A stretch of DNA of 5,060 nucleotides. Source: Gammaproteobacteria bacterium (lineage in GTDB: Bacteria > Pseudomonadota > Gammaproteobacteria > UBA6429 > Thiohalophilaceae). A program made the position numbers and the translations under genes. Location: contig JAADGZ010000056.1 of the NCBI GenBank assembly GCA_013152045.1, positions 1 through 5,060 of the forward strand. Reading direction: 5' to 3'. Under the pieces are notes generated by a model, which saw nothing but the letters and a program-made list of their open reading frames with translations, made no database searches and was not told where the DNA came from. This document shows positions 1 through 5,060 of the stretch, piece by piece; within the stretch, counting starts at the first letter, position 1; every line of letters starts with the position of its first letter.

Positions 1-10
1 GATTAAATTG

Positions 11-96
11 TAGGTTGGGCAGAGCGATAGCAAAGCCCAACAGGTTAGCAGGAACAATCTATAATGTTGGGCTTCGCTATCGCTCTGCCCAACCTA
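11..96. repeat. Long inverted repeat of the TAGGTTGGGC family, downstream of trpC
   Basis: Positions 11-42 and 65-96 are reverse complements over 32 bases with one mismatch (32 against 75), around a 22-base loop. In minus-strand RNA that mismatch becomes a G-U pair, so the trp transcript could form an almost perfect 32-bp stem starting 12 nt after the trpC stop. Each arm also has its own small palindrome (GTTGGGC at 14-20 against GCCCAAC at 35-41), so the element is a palindrome of palindromes. It may stabilise or end the 3' end of the mRNA. There is no U-run after the stem (the next RNA bases are CAAUUUAAUC), so it is not a classical intrinsic terminator. A shorter relative lies at 4973-5003. 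Confidence 0.85.
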
Positions 97-108
97 CCGG
101 GCTAACCC

Positions 109-906
109 TCAGAAAAACAGCTCGCGCAATTTCTCCCCCGGCTCATCGACTTTCATAAACGCCTCGCCGACCAGGAAAGTATTAATATTGTTTTGTCGCA
201 TCAACGCCACGTCGGCCGCTGTGTGAATACCACTTTCGGTCACTACAATCCGTCCACCCGGAATCATCGCCAGCAACTCGATGCTGGTCTGCAACGAGGT
301 CTCAAAGGTACGCAGGTTACGGTTATTAATGCCAACCAGTGGCAGATCCAGCGGTAGCACCCGTTCCAGTTCTTCGCCATCATGCACTTCGATCAAAACA
401 TCCATTTCCAGTCGGCCGGCGAGTTCGGCAAGCTCTTTCATCTGCGCATCTTCCAGCACTGCGGCAATCAATAAAATACAATCCGCGCCCAGTGCGCGTG
501 CTTCAAATACCTGATAAGGATCGATCATAAAATCCTTGCGTAGCACAGGCAGCTTACAGGCTGAACGGGCCTGTTGCAGGTAAGCGTCATGACCCTGAAA
601 AAAATCAACATCGGTTAAAACCGACAAACAGGCCGCGCCACCCTTTTCATAAGAGTGTGCGATCTCGGCCGGATGAAAATTCTCACGCATCACGCCCTTA
701 CTGGGCGAGGCTTTTTTGATTTCAGCAATCACCGCCGCCTGCCCTGCATCGATTCTGTTTTTGATCGCCGCAACAAAACCGCGCACGGGTGACGCCAACT
801 GACTGCGCTTTTCTATTTCCGCCAAAGAAATGTTCACCTTACGCTCGGTGATTTCTTCCGCCTTGCGTTGGATGATCTTTTTTAAAATGTCGGGGGTCTT
901 GTTCAT
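109..906 (-). CDS. trpC: Indole-3-glycerol phosphate synthase
   Basis: This cytoplasmic (beta/alpha)8-barrel enzyme closes and decarboxylates carboxyphenylamino-deoxyribulose phosphate to indole-3-glycerol phosphate. The 265-aa protein has the expected motifs in order: [11 protein letters not shown] (about 61-71, substrate-binding and catalytic lysines), a DVDFFQG loop (about 99-105), LRKDF (about 122-126, catalytic lysine), VEVHDG with its glutamate near 173, GINNRNL (about 192-198), VVTESGI (about 221-227, catalytic Glu and Ser) and VGEAFMK near the end, which binds phosphate. Length is typical of a single-function TrpC, with no TrpF domain. I chose ATG at 906 because [11 protein letters not shown] fits the usual N-terminus. 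An in-frame TTG at 921 would add five residues without better support. Neither start has a recognisable Shine-Dalgarno sequence. It is the last trp gene in the window, 261 nt after trpD, a gap mostly filled by inverted repeats. Confidence 0.97.
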   Translation of the reverse strand: MNKTPDILKKIIQRKAEEITERKVNISLAEIEKRSQLASPVRGFVAAIKNRIDAGQAAVIAEIKKASPSKGVMRENFHPAEIAHSYEKGGAACLSVLTDVDFFQGHDAYLQQARSACKLPVLRKDFMIDPYQVFEARALGADCILLIAAVLEDAQMKELAELAGRLEMDVLIEVHDGEELERVLPLDLPLVGINNRNLRTFETSLQTSIELLAMIPGGRIVVTESGIHTAADVALMRQNNINTFLVGEAFMKVDEPGEKLRELFF

Positions 907-912
907 AATTGG

Positions 913-918
913 ATTATA
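913..918 (-). promoter_or_regulatory. Possible -10 box for a leaderless trpC transcript
   Basis: The minus strand reads TATAAT, a perfect sigma-70 -10 hexamer, followed by CCAATT and then the trpC ATG. A start of transcription at the usual distance would fall on or beside the A of the ATG, giving a leaderless mRNA, which agrees with the absence of a Shine-Dalgarno sequence. No convincing -35 hexamer lies 16-18 nt upstream, and a TATAAT in AT-rich DNA can arise by chance, so this is tentative. Confidence 0.3.
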
Positions 919-938
919 CAATTCATGTTCTGGTAATG

Positions 939-1167
939 TTTTTCACCGCAAAGGTCGCTAAGTTAATAAATAAACTACCCCGCAACAAGCTGCAGGGTAT
1001 TAGTCGAAAGAACAATTTGAACCGCCAAGACGCCAGGGCGCCAAGTTTTAATAACATAATTCTTGGCGTATTGGCGTACTCTGCGTCTTGGCGGTTCAAT
1101 ATTAATCACAACGTCCTGGGGAAACTAAATCCTAGGCGGTTAACTTAGCGTCCTTTGCGGTGAAAAA
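939..1167. repeat. Inverted-end repeat element between trpD and trpC (outer pair)
   Basis: Bases 939-966 and 1140-1167 are reverse complements over 28 bases with one mismatch (955 against 1151). Both ends begin TTTTTCACCGCAAAGG and end in a TAAGTTAA stretch. The arm holds two octamer units of the type seen in the other intergenic elements (CCGCAAAG, then G plus ACGCTAAG or TCGCTAAG). The outer edge touches the trpD stop codon (1168-1170), and the other edge lies 32 nt from the trpC ATG. The interior holds a second inverted pair at 1017-1099 and no credible gene; the plus-strand open frame across it is a translation of the repeats. It may be mobile, or may form an mRNA hairpin. Confidence 0.85.
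1017..1099. repeat. Inner inverted repeat nested in the trpD-trpC spacer
   Basis: TTGAACCGCCAAGACGC at 1017-1033 is matched perfectly by its reverse complement at 1083-1099. The similarity goes on less exactly toward the middle as CGCCAAG-type octamers: three units on the left arm (to about 1045), four on the right (from about 1061). The centre is a short AT-rich loop near 1046-1060. The arms use CCAAG where the outer pair uses CAAAG, so this looks like a related but separate element inserted in, or expanded within, the outer one. Confidence 0.8.
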
Positions 1168-2184
1168 TCAGAAACTATTAGAAACCTTCACCAGCGCGGC
1201 CAGTTTTTCCTTTGCCGCGCCACTGGCAATAACCTCATCCGCTTTTTGTATGCCTGCTTCAAGGCTATCGACCAGATCTGCGGCATAGATGGCGGCACCG
1301 GCATTGAGCATCACGATATCCCGCGCGCCACCCGGCTGGTTATCCAGCACGGCATTGATGATATTCAGGGATTCTTCGGCACTGTTCACTGCAAGTGCAC
1401 GAATGTCACTTTGCTCTATCCCGTACTGCTCAGGGGTCATCGTGTAGGTTGTGACCTTGCCATTTTTCAACTCGGCAACGTTGGTCGGCGCGCCGATGCT
1501 GATTTCATCCATGCCATCTTCTGAATGCACCACCAGCACATGGTTGCTGCCCAGTTTGTTCAGCACCTGCGCCAGCGGTTCAACAAGCTCATCAGCAAAC
1601 ACCCCCAACAGCTGGTTGGGTGCGCCCGCTGGATTGGTTAACGGACCCAGCACATTAAAGATAGTACGCACACCCATTTCCTTACGTGGGCCGATGGCGT
1701 GTTTCATGGCGCTGTGATGTTTCGGCGCAAACATAAAACCGACGCCGGTCTCGCGAATGCAGTGAGCCACCTGTTCGGCATCCAGATCCAGGTTCACCCC
1801 GGCCGCCTCAAGCAGGTCGGCGCTGCCGGACTTGCTGGAAACTGAACGATTGCCGTGCTTGGCCACGGTTCCACCGGCGGCGGCCACGACAAAACTGCTG
1901 GCGGTGGAAATGTTGAAAGTATTACTGCCATCGCCACCCGTACCGACGATATCGACAATGTGCTCGCCCTCCACCTTCACCCCGGTCGCCAGTTCCCGCA
2001 TCACCCCGGCCGCAGCGGCAATTTCCTCTATGCTCTCGCCTTTCATGCGCAGGCCAATCAGAAAACCACCGATCTGCGCCGGCGTCGCCTCACCCGTCAT
2101 AATCGTGCGCATCACCGAGGTCATTTCATCAGCGTTCAGATCGCGACGTTCGGTTACCGCTTTAATGGCTTGTTGCATGTTCAT
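1168..2184 (-). CDS. trpD: Anthranilate phosphoribosyltransferase
   Basis: TrpD transfers the phosphoribosyl group of PRPP to anthranilate, the second step of the pathway, as a cytoplasmic, normally dimeric enzyme. The 338-aa protein is the usual full length. It has an all-helical N-terminal region with [15 protein letters not shown] (about 35-49), the PRPP-binding [11 protein letters not shown] stretch (about 81-91), [15 protein letters not shown] (about 109-123), the APKHH and [13 protein letters not shown] anthranilate-site segments (about 153-177), GPLTNPA (about 180-186) and the metal-binding DGMDE (about 223-227). There is no fused TrpG domain. ATG at 2184 is chosen because GAGGG on the minus strand lies a suitable distance upstream; a second ATG at 2178 is possible but would put that site farther away. 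The stop codon directly abuts the 939-1167 repeat. Confidence 0.97.
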   Translation of the reverse strand: MNMQQAIKAVTERRDLNADEMTSVMRTIMTGEATPAQIGGFLIGLRMKGESIEEIAAAAGVMRELATGVKVEGEHIVDIVGTGGDGSNTFNISTASSFVVAAAGGTVAKHGNRSVSSKSGSADLLEAAGVNLDLDAEQVAHCIRETGVGFMFAPKHHSAMKHAIGPRKEMGVRTIFNVLGPLTNPAGAPNQLLGVFADELVEPLAQVLNKLGSNHVLVVHSEDGMDEISIGAPTNVAELKNGKVTTYTMTPEQYGIEQSDIRALAVNSAEESLNIINAVLDNQPGGARDIVMLNAGAAIYAADLVDSLEAGIQKADEVIASGAAKEKLAALVKVSNSF

Positions 2185-2191
2185 TTTTACA

Positions 2192-2196
2192 CCCTC
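2192..2196 (-). promoter_or_regulatory. Shine-Dalgarno sequence of trpD
   Basis: The minus strand reads GAGGG, then seven bases (TGTAAAA), then the ATG at 2184. This supports that start over the ATG two codons later. The site lies between the gene and the edge of the 2211-2372 repeat, so the element left the trpD ribosome binding site intact, unlike at trpG. Confidence 0.6.
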
Positions 2197-2210
2197 GTTA
2201 AAAGATTATT

Positions 2211-2372
2211 AACGCAAAGGCGCGAAGACGCCAAGAACGCAAGGTTTTTCAAAAAAACTTAAAATTATTTCATACAGTAATTTGGTCAACAAAACATTTT
2301 TCACTTACAAAAGCCACAAACCAAAATACAAAAAAAATCTTTGCGCCCTTCGCGTCTCTGCGCCTTTGCGTT
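2211..2372. repeat. Gene-less, AT-rich element with inverted octamer arms between trpG and trpD
   Basis: The left arm 2211-2244 and the right arm 2339-2372 (read on the minus strand) agree at 28 of 34 positions and both begin AACGCAAAGGCGC. Each arm is four tandem octamers of the RCGCNAAG type with one extra base between the third and fourth: ACGCAAAG, GCGCGAAG, ACGCCAAG, A, ACGCAAGG on the left. The roughly 94-base centre is strongly AT-rich, with runs of A and T, and has no open frame worth calling. The right edge is 6 nt from the trpG stop; the left edge is 26 nt from the trpD start. It resembles the element around the GxxExxY gene without the gene, so it could be a non-autonomous copy. 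No target duplication is visible. Confidence 0.85.
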
Positions 2373-2378
2373 GAGATG

Positions 2379-2951
2379 TTATCCTTTTTCAAGAAAATTC
2401 TTCAGCAATTGATGCCCGTGTTCAGTCAAAATAGACTCGGGGTGAAACTGCATGCCTTCAATCGCATACTCTTTATGCCGCACACCCATGATTTCATCCA
2501 GCTCATCGTTTTCATCTTCTGTCCAGGCCGTTACTTCGAGGCAGTCCGGTAGACTAGTTTTTTCAATCACCAGCGAGTGATAGCGCGTAGCTTCAAAGGG
2601 ATTTTCAATGCCACTAAAAACACCCAGATTGGCATGATGGATCATCGAGGTCTTGCCATGCATGATTTTACCTGCATGAACGATTTTCCCGCCAAAGGCC
2701 TGGCCAATACTCTGGTGTCCCAGGCAAACCCCAAGTATCGGCTTTTTGCCGGCGAAGTGTTTAATCGTTTCAACCGATACACCGGCTTCGTTGGGCGTAC
2801 AGGGACCGGGCGAGATTACAATCTGATCCGGATCGAGTTTTTCGATTCCCGCAATATCGATCTGATCATTACGCAGCACGCGCACATCCGCACCCAGCTC
2901 GCCAAAATATTGCACCAGGTTATAGGTAAAGGAATCGTAATTGTCGATCAT
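2379..2951 (-). CDS. trpG: Anthranilate synthase component II (glutamine amidotransferase)
   Basis: TrpG hydrolyses glutamine and passes ammonia to TrpE. It is a class I (triad) glutamine amidotransferase of 190 aa, normal for the family. Visible motifs are [11 protein letters not shown] at the N-terminus, [11 protein letters not shown] (about 47-57), the nucleophile elbow [11 protein letters not shown] with Cys76, ATRYHSL (about 121-127) and the [12 protein letters not shown] block with catalytic His170 and Glu172. The closely similar PabA/TrpG of aminodeoxychorismate synthase cannot be fully excluded, but the neighbours favour tryptophan. ATG at 2951 is used; an in-frame TTG at 2954 is the alternative. 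Relatives commonly begin MLLMIDNYD. Here the two leucine codons remain, but the codon expected to be ATG is GGG, next to the repeat edge at 2960, and no Shine-Dalgarno sequence is visible. Confidence 0.96.
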   Translation of the reverse strand: MIDNYDSFTYNLVQYFGELGADVRVLRNDQIDIAGIEKLDPDQIVISPGPCTPNEAGVSVETIKHFAGKKPILGVCLGHQSIGQAFGGKIVHAGKIMHGKTSMIHHANLGVFSGIENPFEATRYHSLVIEKTSLPDCLEVTAWTEDENDELDEIMGVRHKEYAIEGMQFHPESILTEHGHQLLKNFLEKG

Positions 2952-2959
2952 CAATAACC

Positions 2960-2994
2960 CAACGCAAAGACGCGGAGGCGCAAAGAACGCAAAG
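2960..2994 (+). repeat. Left octamer-array arm of the GxxExxY element
   Basis: After the leading CA come four octamers: ACGCAAAG (2962-2969), ACGCGGAG (2970-2977), GCGCAAAG (2978-2985), one extra A at 2986, and ACGCAAAG (2987-2994). It lies between the GxxExxY stop and the trpG start and replaces whatever ribosome binding site trpG once had. Confidence 0.9.
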
Positions 2995-3003
2995 TTTTAT
3001 AGA

Positions 3004-3381
3004 TCATAATTTATTAACCACTCGTCTAATTCCATCTTTCATTACCGGCACATTAAAATTAAGCAACAAACCCAATTTTCTATTACTCAATTTTAGATAT
3101 GACAATAATTGCGCTTTATGAACGGGTAATATAGTTTCAACAACTTTTAATTCAACAATTACTTTATCCGCTACCACCATATCCAGTCGATATCCAACAT
3201 CAAACTTTAATCCTTTATATTTCGCATCTATAGATTCTTCCAATGAACAAGGCATTTCTTGTAGCTGGAGCTCACGAGCAAGGCATTGTTGGTAAACCGA
3301 TTCGAGCAATCCCGGCCCCAGTTCCCTGTGTACCTCGATTGCCGCACCCACGACAATTCTCGAAATTCCATTTTCATCCAT
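3004..3381 (-). CDS. GxxExxY family protein, PD-(D/E)XK nuclease-like
   Basis: This 125-aa protein matches the small GxxExxY family, which has been related to PD-(D/E)XK nucleases; its biological role is not established. The name motif is GLLESVY at 24-30, after an N-terminal helix with GAAIEVHRELGPG (about 12-24). A nuclease-like core follows: Asp67 in YRLDMVV, then Glu77 and Lys79 in VIVELKV (the D...ExK pattern), then a Gln91...Tyr95 pair in KAQLLSYL, like the QxxxY motif of RecB-type nucleases. All likely catalytic residues are present and the frame is intact. ATG at 3381 is chosen because AAGGAG lies 6 nt upstream and the family usually starts this way; a longer frame to 3450 only translates repeat sequence. 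GC is about 38% overall and near 31% in the 3' two-thirds, against about 60% in sampled trpE. It has no known part in tryptophan synthesis but would be cotranscribed. Confidence 0.92.
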   Translation of the reverse strand: MDENGISRIVVGAAIEVHRELGPGLLESVYQQCLARELQLQEMPCSLEESIDAKYKGLKFDVGYRLDMVVADKVIVELKVVETILPVHKAQLLSYLKLSNRKLGLLLNFNVPVMKDGIRRVVNKL

Positions 3382-3387
3382 AATGCA

Positions 3388-3393
3388 CTCCTT
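3388..3393 (-). promoter_or_regulatory. Shine-Dalgarno sequence of the GxxExxY gene, overlapping the repeat end
   Basis: The minus strand reads AAGGAG, then six bases (TGCATT), then the ATG at 3381. The first bases of the site are the end of the last octamer (ACGCAAAG) of the arm at 3391-3425, so the repeat itself supplies half the ribosome binding site. This fixes the start codon and suggests the gene and its repeat have stayed together as a unit. Confidence 0.8.
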
Positions 3394-3425
3394 TGCGTTC
3401 TTTGCAACTCCGCGTCTTTGCGTTG
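3391..3425 (-). repeat. Right octamer-array arm of the GxxExxY element
   Basis: On the minus strand the arm reads CAACGCAAAGACGCGGAG, then TTGCAAAG, a single A, and ACGCAAAG. It is 33/35 identical to the arm at 2960-2994 in opposite orientation, the two differences being TT for GC. A TTTTT run at 3426-3430 precedes it on the minus strand, giving TTTTTCAACGCAAAG, close to the TTTTTCACCGCAAAG ends of the element at 939-1167. Confidence 0.9.
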
Positions 3426-3433
3426 AAAAATTT

Positions 3434-4918
3434 CTATTTATGCACCTCACCCAATCCGGCTTCTGCGCGGGCGACGGCGCGGAATATCGCGCGTCCCTTG
3501 TTCATGGTTTCTTCCCATTCTTTCTCCGGCACTGAGTCGTATACGATTCCGGCGCCGGCCTGTATATGCAGGGTCTGATCCTTGATCACGGCGGTGCGAA
3601 TGGCGATCGCGGTGTCCATATTACCCGACCATGACCAGTAGCCGACGGCGCCGGAGTAGACGCCGCGTTTGACCGGTTCCAGTTCATCGATGATTTCCAT
3701 GGCCCGCACCTTGGCCGCGCCGGAAACCGTGCCGGCTGGAAAGGTAGCACGCAGCACGTCCATCGCCGACATGCCCTGCTTTAGTTTGCCGGTGACATTG
3801 GAAACGATATGCATCACATGCGAATAACGTTCGACCAACATTTTTTCAGTCAACTTGACGCTGCCGGTTTCGGCAATCCGTCCGACATCATTACGGCCCA
3901 GATCGATCAGCATCAGATGTTCGGCCAGTTCTTTGGGATCGGCCAGCAGTTCCTGCTCCAGAGCACGATCCTGTTCCTCATCCTCACCACGGGGGCGGGT
4001 ACCGGCAATCGGGCGCACGGTTACCATCTCATCTTCCACCCGCACCAGGATCTCCGGCGAAGAACCGACGATATGAAAATCATCCAGATCCAGATAATAC
4101 ATGTAGGGTGAGGGGTTCAGACTGCGCAGGGCGCGGTAAAGATCCAGCGGCCGGGCATTAAAGGGAATCGACAGCCGCTGCGACAGCACCACCTGCATGA
4201 TATCACCGTCAACAATATAGTCTTTGGCTTTGGCAACCGCCGCCTCGAAACCTTCTTTGGTAAAACCGGAAACAAAATCTTTTTCATTCACCTGCCGGGG
4301 GCTGGCGCAAACATGCTGAGGAATGCTGTCATGCAACTGCCCCACCAGTTGATCCAGGCGTGTCTTCGCCCGAGTGTAGGCATCGTCCTGCTCCGGGTCG
4401 GCATAAATAATTATGTGCATCTTGCCGGACAGGTTATCGAAGACCACCACTTCATCCGATACCATTAGCAGGATATCCGGCGTATGCAACTGATCCGGAT
4501 TGGGACAGTCGCCCAGTCGCGGTTCAATGTAGCGCACCGTGTCATAACCAAAGTAACCGACTAACCCACCGGTGAAACGCGGCAGCGCGCTAACTTCCGG
4601 TATCCGGAAACGGGCGTAAAAATCTTCGACCCAGGCAAGCGGATCATCTACCACCTGTGTTTCAACTTCGGCATCGCCTTCGAACACGCGCACAGTGTGG
4701 CCGTCGATGCTCACCCGCTTACGGCAGGGCAGGCCAATGATGGAATAGCGGCCCCATTTCTCGCCACCGTGTACAGACTCGAACAAATAGGAATAAGGCC
4801 CGTTGGCCAGTTTCAGGTAGGTACTGAGAGGCGTGTCAAGATCGGCCAGCGCTTCGCGCACCAGCGGAATGCGATTATAGCCCTGCTGTTTGAGTTGTCT
4901 GAATTCCTGTTCATTCAT
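3434..4918 (-). CDS. trpE: Anthranilate synthase component I
   Basis: TrpE converts chorismate to anthranilate using ammonia delivered by TrpG, the committed and feedback-inhibited step. The 494-aa protein is full length. The N-terminal domain has the tryptophan-site region [17 protein letters not shown] (about 43-59), with the usual LLES written LFES, and NPSPYM (about 268-273) completes that pocket in known TrpEs, so feedback control is probably kept. The chorismate-binding domain shows PIAGTRPRG (about 303-311), LIDLGRND (about 337-344), [14 protein letters not shown] (about 396-409) and [19 protein letters not shown] (about 453-471), with metal- and substrate-binding acidic residues present. 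ATG at 4918 ([19 protein letters not shown]) fits the family start; an in-frame GTG at 4948 would add ten unsupported residues. Only a weak AGG (4927-4929) lies 8 nt upstream. PabB is the main alternative, but the operon makes TrpE far more likely. Confidence 0.97.
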   Translation of the reverse strand: MNEQEFRQLKQQGYNRIPLVREALADLDTPLSTYLKLANGPYSYLFESVHGGEKWGRYSIIGLPCRKRVSIDGHTVRVFEGDAEVETQVVDDPLAWVEDFYARFRIPEVSALPRFTGGLVGYFGYDTVRYIEPRLGDCPNPDQLHTPDILLMVSDEVVVFDNLSGKMHIIIYADPEQDDAYTRAKTRLDQLVGQLHDSIPQHVCASPRQVNEKDFVSGFTKEGFEAAVAKAKDYIVDGDIMQVVLSQRLSIPFNARPLDLYRALRSLNPSPYMYYLDLDDFHIVGSSPEILVRVEDEMVTVRPIAGTRPRGEDEEQDRALEQELLADPKELAEHLMLIDLGRNDVGRIAETGSVKLTEKMLVERYSHVMHIVSNVTGKLKQGMSAMDVLRATFPAGTVSGAAKVRAMEIIDELEPVKRGVYSGAVGYWSWSGNMDTAIAIRTAVIKDQTLHIQAGAGIVYDSVPEKEWEETMNKGRAIFRAVARAEAGLGEVHK

Positions 4919-4972
4919 TATGAAAGCCTGAAGATAACTGTTCAGCACAATATTCAGTATGATCTAGTCGCG

Positions 4973-5003
4973 TAGGTTGGGCTGAATAAAATGAAGCCCA
5001 ACA
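4973..5003. repeat. Short TAGGTTGGGC hairpin repeat upstream of trpE
   Basis: The unit starts TAGGTTGGGC and ends AGCCCAACA. GTTGGGCT (4976-4983) pairs with AGCCCAAC (4995-5002) around an 11-base loop. It shares both ends with each arm of the 11-96 element but has a different middle. It lies 54 nt upstream of the trpE ATG, in the region where the operon promoter or leader would be expected. No U-run follows on the minus strand, so it is not an evident attenuator. Confidence 0.75.
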
Positions 5004-5025
5004 TTCTGTGCAACCCGATAAGGAT

Positions 5026-5045
5026 GCCCAAAATTCCTGTTGGGC
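5026..5045. repeat. Small GCCCAA/TTGGGC inverted repeat near the window end
   Basis: GCCCAA at 5026-5031 and TTGGGC at 5040-5045 form a 6-bp stem with an 8-base loop. The bases match the core of the TAGGTTGGGC repeat, in reversed order, so this may be a decayed or partial second copy beside the one at 4973-5003. No gene is seen from 4919 to 5060. Confidence 0.4.
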
Positions 5046-5060
5046 GACCGAAGGAAGTGC

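Larger units (their letters stand above)
2960..3425. mobile_element. Putative inverted-end element carrying a GxxExxY gene, inside the trp operon
   Basis: A 35-base arm at 2960-2994 is matched by the reverse complement of 3391-3425 with only two mismatches. Both arms start CAACGCAAAGACGCGGAG at the outer edge and point inward. Between them lies a single gene of clearly lower GC content than the trp genes. The arms belong to the same octamer family as the gene-less pairs at 939-1167 and 2211-2372. The outer edges are 8 nt from the trpE stop and 8 nt from the trpG ATG, so the unit fills the junction exactly. Ends and cargo suggest a transposable or cassette-like unit. However, there is no recognised transposase and no visible target-site duplication, so mobility is inferred from architecture alone. 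Confidence 0.5.

Noticed and set aside
11..96. Rho-independent terminator after trpC.
   Set aside because: The stem is very strong but no U-run follows it, and it matches a dispersed repeat family; kept as a repeat.
909..1148. 79-codon open frame on the plus strand between trpC and trpD.
   Set aside because: It runs through both inverted repeats and has no recognisable motif or ribosome binding site.
2264..2289. Promoter in the AT-rich core before trpD (TTGACC, AATAAT on the minus strand).
   Set aside because: The spacer is only 14 nt and matches of this quality are common by chance in such AT-rich sequence.
2200..2380. CRISPR-like array.
   Set aside because: The repeated units are 8 bp, contiguous and inverted across a core, without unique spacers of regular size.
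930..3435. Target-site duplications at the three intergenic elements.
   Set aside because: Bases just outside each pair of arms were compared by eye and no matching direct repeat was found.
3382..3450. Longer N-terminus for the GxxExxY protein starting inside trpE.
   Set aside because: The extra residues translate the repeat arm, and a clear ribosome binding site lies before the internal ATG at 3381.
4961..4970. CTAG upstream of trpE, possibly a TrpR operator.
   Set aside because: Only one CTAG half is present; the facing half expected four bases away is missing, so a TrpR site is not supported.
4919..5060. Tryptophan attenuator with leader peptide.
   Set aside because: No short frame with Trp codons and no stem followed by a U-run is seen on the minus strand in the bases available.

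Overview
The window carries a tryptophan biosynthesis operon read entirely on the minus strand, in the transcriptional order trpE, a GxxExxY-family gene, trpG, trpD, trpC. The four trp proteins keep their complete signature motifs and normal lengths. From chorismate and glutamine they make anthranilate (TrpE with TrpG), then phosphoribosyl-anthranilate (TrpD), then indole-3-glycerol phosphate (TrpC). TrpF, TrpB and TrpA are not in the window, and TrpC is not fused to TrpF. Separate trpE, trpG, trpD and trpC with Pseudomonas-like protein sequences suggest a gammaproteobacterium, perhaps an environmental or sulfur-oxidising lineage. The genus cannot be read from the sequence.

Layout in + coordinates: 11-96 is a long inverted repeat just beyond the trpC stop. 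trpC is 109-906. 939-1167 is a nested pair of inverted repeats. trpD is 1168-2184. 2211-2372 is an AT-rich, gene-less segment with inverted ends. trpG is 2379-2951. 2960-3425 is a segment with 35-bp inverted ends enclosing the GxxExxY gene (3004-3381). trpE is 3434-4918. 4973-5003 is a short hairpin repeat of the same family as the one at 11-96.

The notable feature is between the genes. In many gammaproteobacteria trpG, trpD and trpC are tightly packed. Here every junction of the operon is opened by a repeat built the same way: two arms facing each other, each a tandem run of about two to four octamers of the form RCGCNAAG, with the outer end of each element lying 0-8 nt from the stop codon of the upstream gene. 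Two of these elements carry no gene. The third holds a PD-(D/E)XK-like GxxExxY gene whose Shine-Dalgarno sequence overlaps the repeat end. This looks like one family of dispersed, possibly mobile, inverted-end units with gene-less and nuclease-carrying forms. Mobility and any role of the GxxExxY protein in it are inference: no target-site duplication is visible. The elements also seem to have affected expression signals. trpG has lost the usual upstream start codon and has no Shine-Dalgarno sequence, and trpC has no Shine-Dalgarno sequence but a perfect TATAAT six bases before its ATG.
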